A DNA stretch of 9,166 nt from positions 1 to 9,166 of the forward strand of contig JAICKM010000233.1 in NCBI GenBank assembly GCA_025927935.1, read 5' to 3'. Position 1 is the stretch's first letter. The number at the start of each line of letters is the position of its first letter. The stretch comes from Chloroflexia bacterium (GTDB lineage Bacteria > Chloroflexota > Chloroflexia > QHBQ01 > JADMIH01). This document shows, in pieces, positions 6,760 to 9,166 of the stretch. Position numbers and translations under genes: made by a program. The notes below the pieces were generated by a model. The model was not told the DNA's origin and searched no databases. It was given only the letters and a program-made list of their open reading frames with translations.

Positions 6760-6789
6760 TTGCAGGAAGCGCGGGCGGCGGTGTATAAT
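6760..6789 (+). promoter_or_regulatory. Promoter of the yebC-ruvC-tlyA unit
   Basis: A perfect TATAAT (6784-6789) lies 18 bp after TTGCAG (6760-6765), a weak -35 box. Initiation would fall near 6796, giving a leader of about 130 nt before yebC. In DNA this GC-rich a perfect -10 hexamer is unlikely by chance. The rest of the 6669-6926 gap holds no gene I can support. GGGGCCA (6809-6815) and TGGCCCC (6852-6858) in the leader could pair. Confidence 0.65.
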
Positions 6790-6908
6790 AAGTGGCAATT
6801 CGTACCCTGGGGCCAGGCCGCCTTTGTTCCTGCGATGTTTCCTACCTGGGTTGGCCCCGTTATACCGCTGCGGAGATCTTCTTCTACGTCCGCGCACTAT
6901 TACCGGTC

Positions 6909-6916
6909 AAAGGAGG
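6909..6916 (+). promoter_or_regulatory. Ribosome binding site of yebC
   Basis: AAAGGAGG at 6909-6916, 10 nt before the ATG at 6927, is a full-strength Shine-Dalgarno sequence. It decides the start: the reading frame is open further upstream to about 6792, but that extension has no family similarity. Confidence 0.85.
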
Positions 6917-6926
6917 ATGGGCCAGG

Positions 6927-7685
6927 ATGTCTGGACATTCCAAATGGGCAACCATTAAGCACAAGAAAGAGCTGACGGACAACAAGCGCGGGCAGCTTTT
7001 CACCAAGCTGACGCGCGAGATTACGGTCGCCGCCCGCGAGGGTGGGGGCGACCCGGACACGAACTTCCGGCTGCGCCTGGCGGTGCAGCGCGCGAAAACG
7101 GAAAGTATGCCCGCCGACAACATCAAGCGGGCCATCGAGCGCGGCGCCGGGGGATCGGGCGGCGGCGCGAACTACGAGGAAGTCAGCTACGAGGGCTACG
7201 GCCCGTCGGGCACGGCCCTGATCGTCTCGGCGCTGACCGATAACCGCAATCGCACCGTGGCCGAGGTCCGCGCCGCCTTTACACGCGGCGGCGGCAGCCT
7301 GGGCGAGGCGGGCAGCGTCGGCTGGATGTTCGATACGATGGGCCTGATTACCGTCGAAGTCGATCCGAAGCAGGACATGGACGAGGCGGAGCTGGCGGCT
7401 ATCGACGCGGGCGCGCAGGACGTGAAGCGGGACGACGACGAGCGCACCCTGGAGGTCTACACCGAGTTCACAGACCTCAAGGCCGTCACCGACAAGCTCA
7501 CGGCGGCGGGCCTGAATGTCACGTCGAGCGAGAAGGCCATGGTCCCCAAGACCACCGTCCAGCTTGACGAGGAAAAGGCCACGCAAAACCTGAAGCTGAT
7601 CGACCGGTTGGAAGACCTGGACGACGTGCAGCAGGTCTACAGCAACCTCGAACTCAGCGACGCGCAGGTGGCCGCGCTCGGCTAA
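6927..7685 (+). CDS. yebC: YebC/PmpR family translational/transcriptional regulatory protein
   Basis: A 252-residue cytosolic protein of the YebC/PmpR/TACO1 family, close to the usual 240-250 residues. Recent work on the family links it to relief of ribosome stalling, and older work to DNA binding at target promoters; which applies here cannot be told from sequence. The signature N-terminus MSGHSKWATIKHKK is followed by DNKRGQLFTKLTREI (about 18-32), the GGGDPDTNFRLR segment (39-50), the MPADNIKRAIERG motif (about 61-73), YEGYGPSG and LTDNRNRTVAEVR in domain two, GGSLGEAGSVGWMF, and an acidic C-terminal domain. The first ATG after a strong ribosome binding site is the start; an upstream in-frame extension was discarded. 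It lies upstream of ruvC, a widespread arrangement, with 125 bp between. Confidence 0.97.
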   Translation: MSGHSKWATIKHKKELTDNKRGQLFTKLTREITVAAREGGGDPDTNFRLRLAVQRAKTESMPADNIKRAIERGAGGSGGGANYEEVSYEGYGPSGTALIVSALTDNRNRTVAEVRAAFTRGGGSLGEAGSVGWMFDTMGLITVEVDPKQDMDEAELAAIDAGAQDVKRDDDERTLEVYTEFTDLKAVTDKLTAAGLNVTSSEKAMVPKTTVQLDEEKATQNLKLIDRLEDLDDVQQVYSNLELSDAQVAALG

Positions 7686-7725
7686 GCGCCGGGGGCTGGG
7701 GCCGCTCTATAGGGGTAGTGCGACA

Positions 7726-7755
7726 GCGGACAAGGGGCGCCGGCCCCTTGTCCGC
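7726..7755. other. Perfect 13-bp hairpin between yebC and ruvC
   Basis: GCGGACAAGGGGC (7726-7738) pairs exactly with 7743-7755 around a four-base loop, GCCG. No T-run follows, so it is a poor intrinsic terminator. In the yebC-ruvC transcript it would be a very stable stem 41 nt after the yebC stop and 55 nt before the ruvC start. It might attenuate, protect 3' ends from RNases, or simply be an intergenic repeat. Confidence 0.6.
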
Positions 7756-7810
7756 GATCTATCCGGTGATGGCCGCCCGGTTCCCGCGCCGGCCCTGGAA
7801 AGTGAACGTC

Positions 7811-8398
7811 ATGTCCACCGTGCTGTACCCGCTCGACTCCATCAACCCCGATCTGGTGCTGGGCATCGATCCGGGCACGGCGATCATGGGCTACGGCCTG
7901 GTCTCGCACTCCATCGCCCAGCAGCACGACGAGGTAGGCGGCGCGGCCTGGCTCGGCATGAGTGGGCTGCAAGGGCTGGAATACGGCGCCTTGCGGACGC
8001 CGGCGCATATGCCGCTGGTGGAGCGCCTGCCCCGGCTCTACGCCGGGCTGATCGAACTGCTGCGCGAGTACCAGCCGAGCGCCGTGGCGATTGAGGCGCT
8101 GTTCTTTGGCCGCAACGTGACGACGGCCATCTCGGTGGGCCAGGCGCGCGGCGTGGCCGTGCTGGCCGCTGCCCACTGCGGGCTGCCGATTGCCGAGTAC
8201 ACGCCCATGCAGGTCAAGCAGGCGGTGGTCGGCTACGGCAAGGCCACCAAAGATCAGGTCCAGCAGATGGTACGCATGTTGCTCAACCTGGAGACGATTC
8301 CACAGCCGGACGACGCCGCGGATGCGCTGGCGATTGCCATCTGCCATCTGCACTCGCGCTCACTGGATACCCTGCTGGCGCAGCAAAGTCAAGGATGA
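7811..8398 (+). CDS. ruvC: Crossover junction endodeoxyribonuclease RuvC
   Basis: A 195-residue Holliday-junction resolvase that makes paired nicks at the four-way junction after RuvAB branch migration. The four catalytic acidic residues are present: D20 in LGIDPGT, E95 in AIEALFFG, and D168 and D171 in PDDAADALA. Other family segments are [15 protein letters not shown] (about 102-116), [20 protein letters not shown] (135-154) and the final [10 protein letters not shown]. The D20-E95 spacing is about 15 residues longer than in E. coli RuvC, owing to an insertion at about 33-56. The start chosen is the ATG at 7811 with GGAAAG 8 nt upstream; in-frame starts at 7718 (GTG) and 7767 (ATG) would add Arg-rich, non-conserved residues, and the first would begin before the hairpin. 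It lies between yebC and tlyA; ruvA and ruvB are not in the window. Confidence 0.96.
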   Translation: MSTVLYPLDSINPDLVLGIDPGTAIMGYGLVSHSIAQQHDEVGGAAWLGMSGLQGLEYGALRTPAHMPLVERLPRLYAGLIELLREYQPSAVAIEALFFGRNVTTAISVGQARGVAVLAAAHCGLPIAEYTPMQVKQAVVGYGKATKDQVQQMVRMLLNLETIPQPDDAADALAIAICHLHSRSLDTLLAQQSQG

Positions 8399-8418
8399 CC
8401 GGCGGGGCGGGGATTCTC

Positions 8419-9166
8419 ATGGCGAAACAAAAGCAACGCTTGGACCTGTTGCTGGTCGAGCGCGGGCTGGCGGAGACCCGCGAACGGGCGCGGGCGCTGA
8501 TTATGGCCGGAGTCGTCACGGCGAACGGCCGGCGGGCGGACAAGCCGGGCATGGCCTTCCCCGTCGAAACAACCCTCGACGTGAAGGAAGGGCTGCCCTA
8601 CGTCAGCCGCGGCGGGTTCAAGCTGGCCGGGGCGCTGGCGGCGTTTGGCCTGGGGCCGCGCATAGCCGGCGCGGTGGCGCTCGACGCGGGCGCCTCGACG
8701 GGCGGCTTTACCGATGTCCTCCTGCAACACGGCGCGGCGCGCGTCTATGCCGCCGACGTGGGCAGCGGGCAATTGGCCTGGAAGCTACAGACCGACCCGC
8801 GCGTCGTCGTGATGGACGATGTGAACGTGCGCTATCTCGACGTGCTGCCGGAGCCGGTGGGCGTCGTCACCGGCGACCTGTCCTTCATCTCCCTGACCCT
8901 GGTCATGCCCGCGCTGATCCGCGTGAGCGCGCCCGATGCCTGGATGGTGCTGCTGGTCAAGCCCCAGTTCGAGGCCGGGCGCGAGCAGGTGGGCAAGGGC
9001 GGCGTGGTGCGCGACCCGCGCGTTCACCGCGCCGTGCTGGAGCGCGTGACTGCCGAGTGGCGGGCGCTGGGGCTGACGGTGGCCGGGCTGGCCCGCTCCC
9101 CGGTGCTTGGCCCTGCCGGCAACGTCGAGTTCCTGGCCTACTTAGAGAAACAACCGCCCGCTGAGA
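8419..9166 (+). CDS. tlyA: TlyA family rRNA 2'-O-methyltransferase, C-terminus cut by window
   Basis: An S4-domain plus FtsJ/RrmJ-type methyltransferase. Mycobacterial TlyA 2'-O-methylates cytidines in 16S and 23S rRNA and is needed for capreomycin sensitivity; the hemolysin label is historical. Residues 6-50 form the S4 RNA-binding domain ([20 protein letters not shown], then [12 protein letters not shown]). YVSRGGFKL (61-69) follows, the SAM-binding motif [12 protein letters not shown] is at 88-99, [13 protein letters not shown] at 152-164, and [21 protein letters not shown] at 179-199. The proposed catalytic tetrad is intact: K68, D153, K181 and E237, each one residue from the M. tuberculosis positions. 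The frame is still open after 249 codons at the window edge, near the normal family length, so little is missing. The ATG is 20 nt after the ruvC stop; its ribosome binding site is a weak G-run, suggesting co-transcription and perhaps coupling with ruvC. Confidence 0.95.
   Translation, partial: MAKQKQRLDLLLVERGLAETRERARALIMAGVVTANGRRADKPGMAFPVETTLDVKEGLPYVSRGGFKLAGALAAFGLGPRIAGAVALDAGASTGGFTDVLLQHGAARVYAADVGSGQLAWKLQTDPRVVVMDDVNVRYLDVLPEPVGVVTGDLSFISLTLVMPALIRVSAPDAWMVLLVKPQFEAGREQVGKGGVVRDPRVHRAVLERVTAEWRALGLTVAGLARSPVLGPAGNVEFLAYLEKQPPAE

Noticed and set aside
6792..6926. N-terminal extension of YebC
   Set aside because: The family-defining MSGHSKWA start follows a strong ribosome binding site at 6909-6916; the upstream residues are not conserved and overlap the promoter and leader.
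7718..7810. N-terminal extension of RuvC from upstream GTG or ATG starts
   Set aside because: The extra residues are Arg/Pro-rich and unlike the family. Translation from the GTG would run through the 13-bp hairpin, and only the ATG at 7811 has a plausible ribosome binding site close to the conserved domain.

Overview
The window is GC-rich bacterial DNA with strong third-position G/C bias. It carries a housekeeping block (yebC, ruvC, tlyA) and a giant S-layer-homology (SLH) anchored secreted protease. SLH anchoring points to a bacterium with an S-layer. High GC, a 1,538-residue SLH subtilase and intergenic dyads of the GGTTTGAAACC type would fit Chloroflexota. That placement is inference, because no rRNA or other phylogenetic marker is present.

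Layout, left to right. (1) Positions 1-203 hold the 3' end of a plus-strand gene for an Asn-rich, beta-helix-like protein. (2) Positions 204-338 are a convergent gap with a 49-nt hairpin, a flanking inverted repeat and three tandem TGACGGC units. (3) Positions 339-4955, minus strand, encode a pre-pro-subtilisin-like (S8) protease with D221/H436/S649, a 215-residue Asp-His separation, an EF-hand-like loop, several beta-sandwich-like regions and three C-terminal SLH repeats. (4) Positions 5011-5498, minus strand, look like a broken gene: a strong ribosome binding site and start, then an apparent frameshift in a C-rich tract and a TAG stop. (5) Positions 5499-5868 form a divergent regulatory region with a good sigma-70-type promoter facing left, a weaker one facing right, several small dyads and one near-perfect palindrome. 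(6) Positions 5869-6594, plus strand, encode a NimA-like FMN-binding split-barrel protein followed by a textbook intrinsic terminator. (7) From about 6760 a new plus-strand unit begins: a promoter, a leader of about 130 nt, yebC, a 13-bp hairpin, ruvC and the start of tlyA, which is open at the window edge.

How the genes work together: YebC (translation factor or regulator) next to RuvC (Holliday-junction resolvase) is a widespread bacterial pairing, and TlyA (rRNA 2'-O-methyltransferase) lies 20 nt downstream of ruvC, so the three probably share a transcript. The left half concerns the cell surface. The protease would be exported and tethered by its SLH repeats, and it appears to share a promoter with the broken gene upstream. 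I found no mobile element, CRISPR array, tRNA or rRNA, and no convincing new multi-gene system. The most unusual items are the protease architecture, the decayed gene under an apparently intact promoter, and the intergenic dyads.
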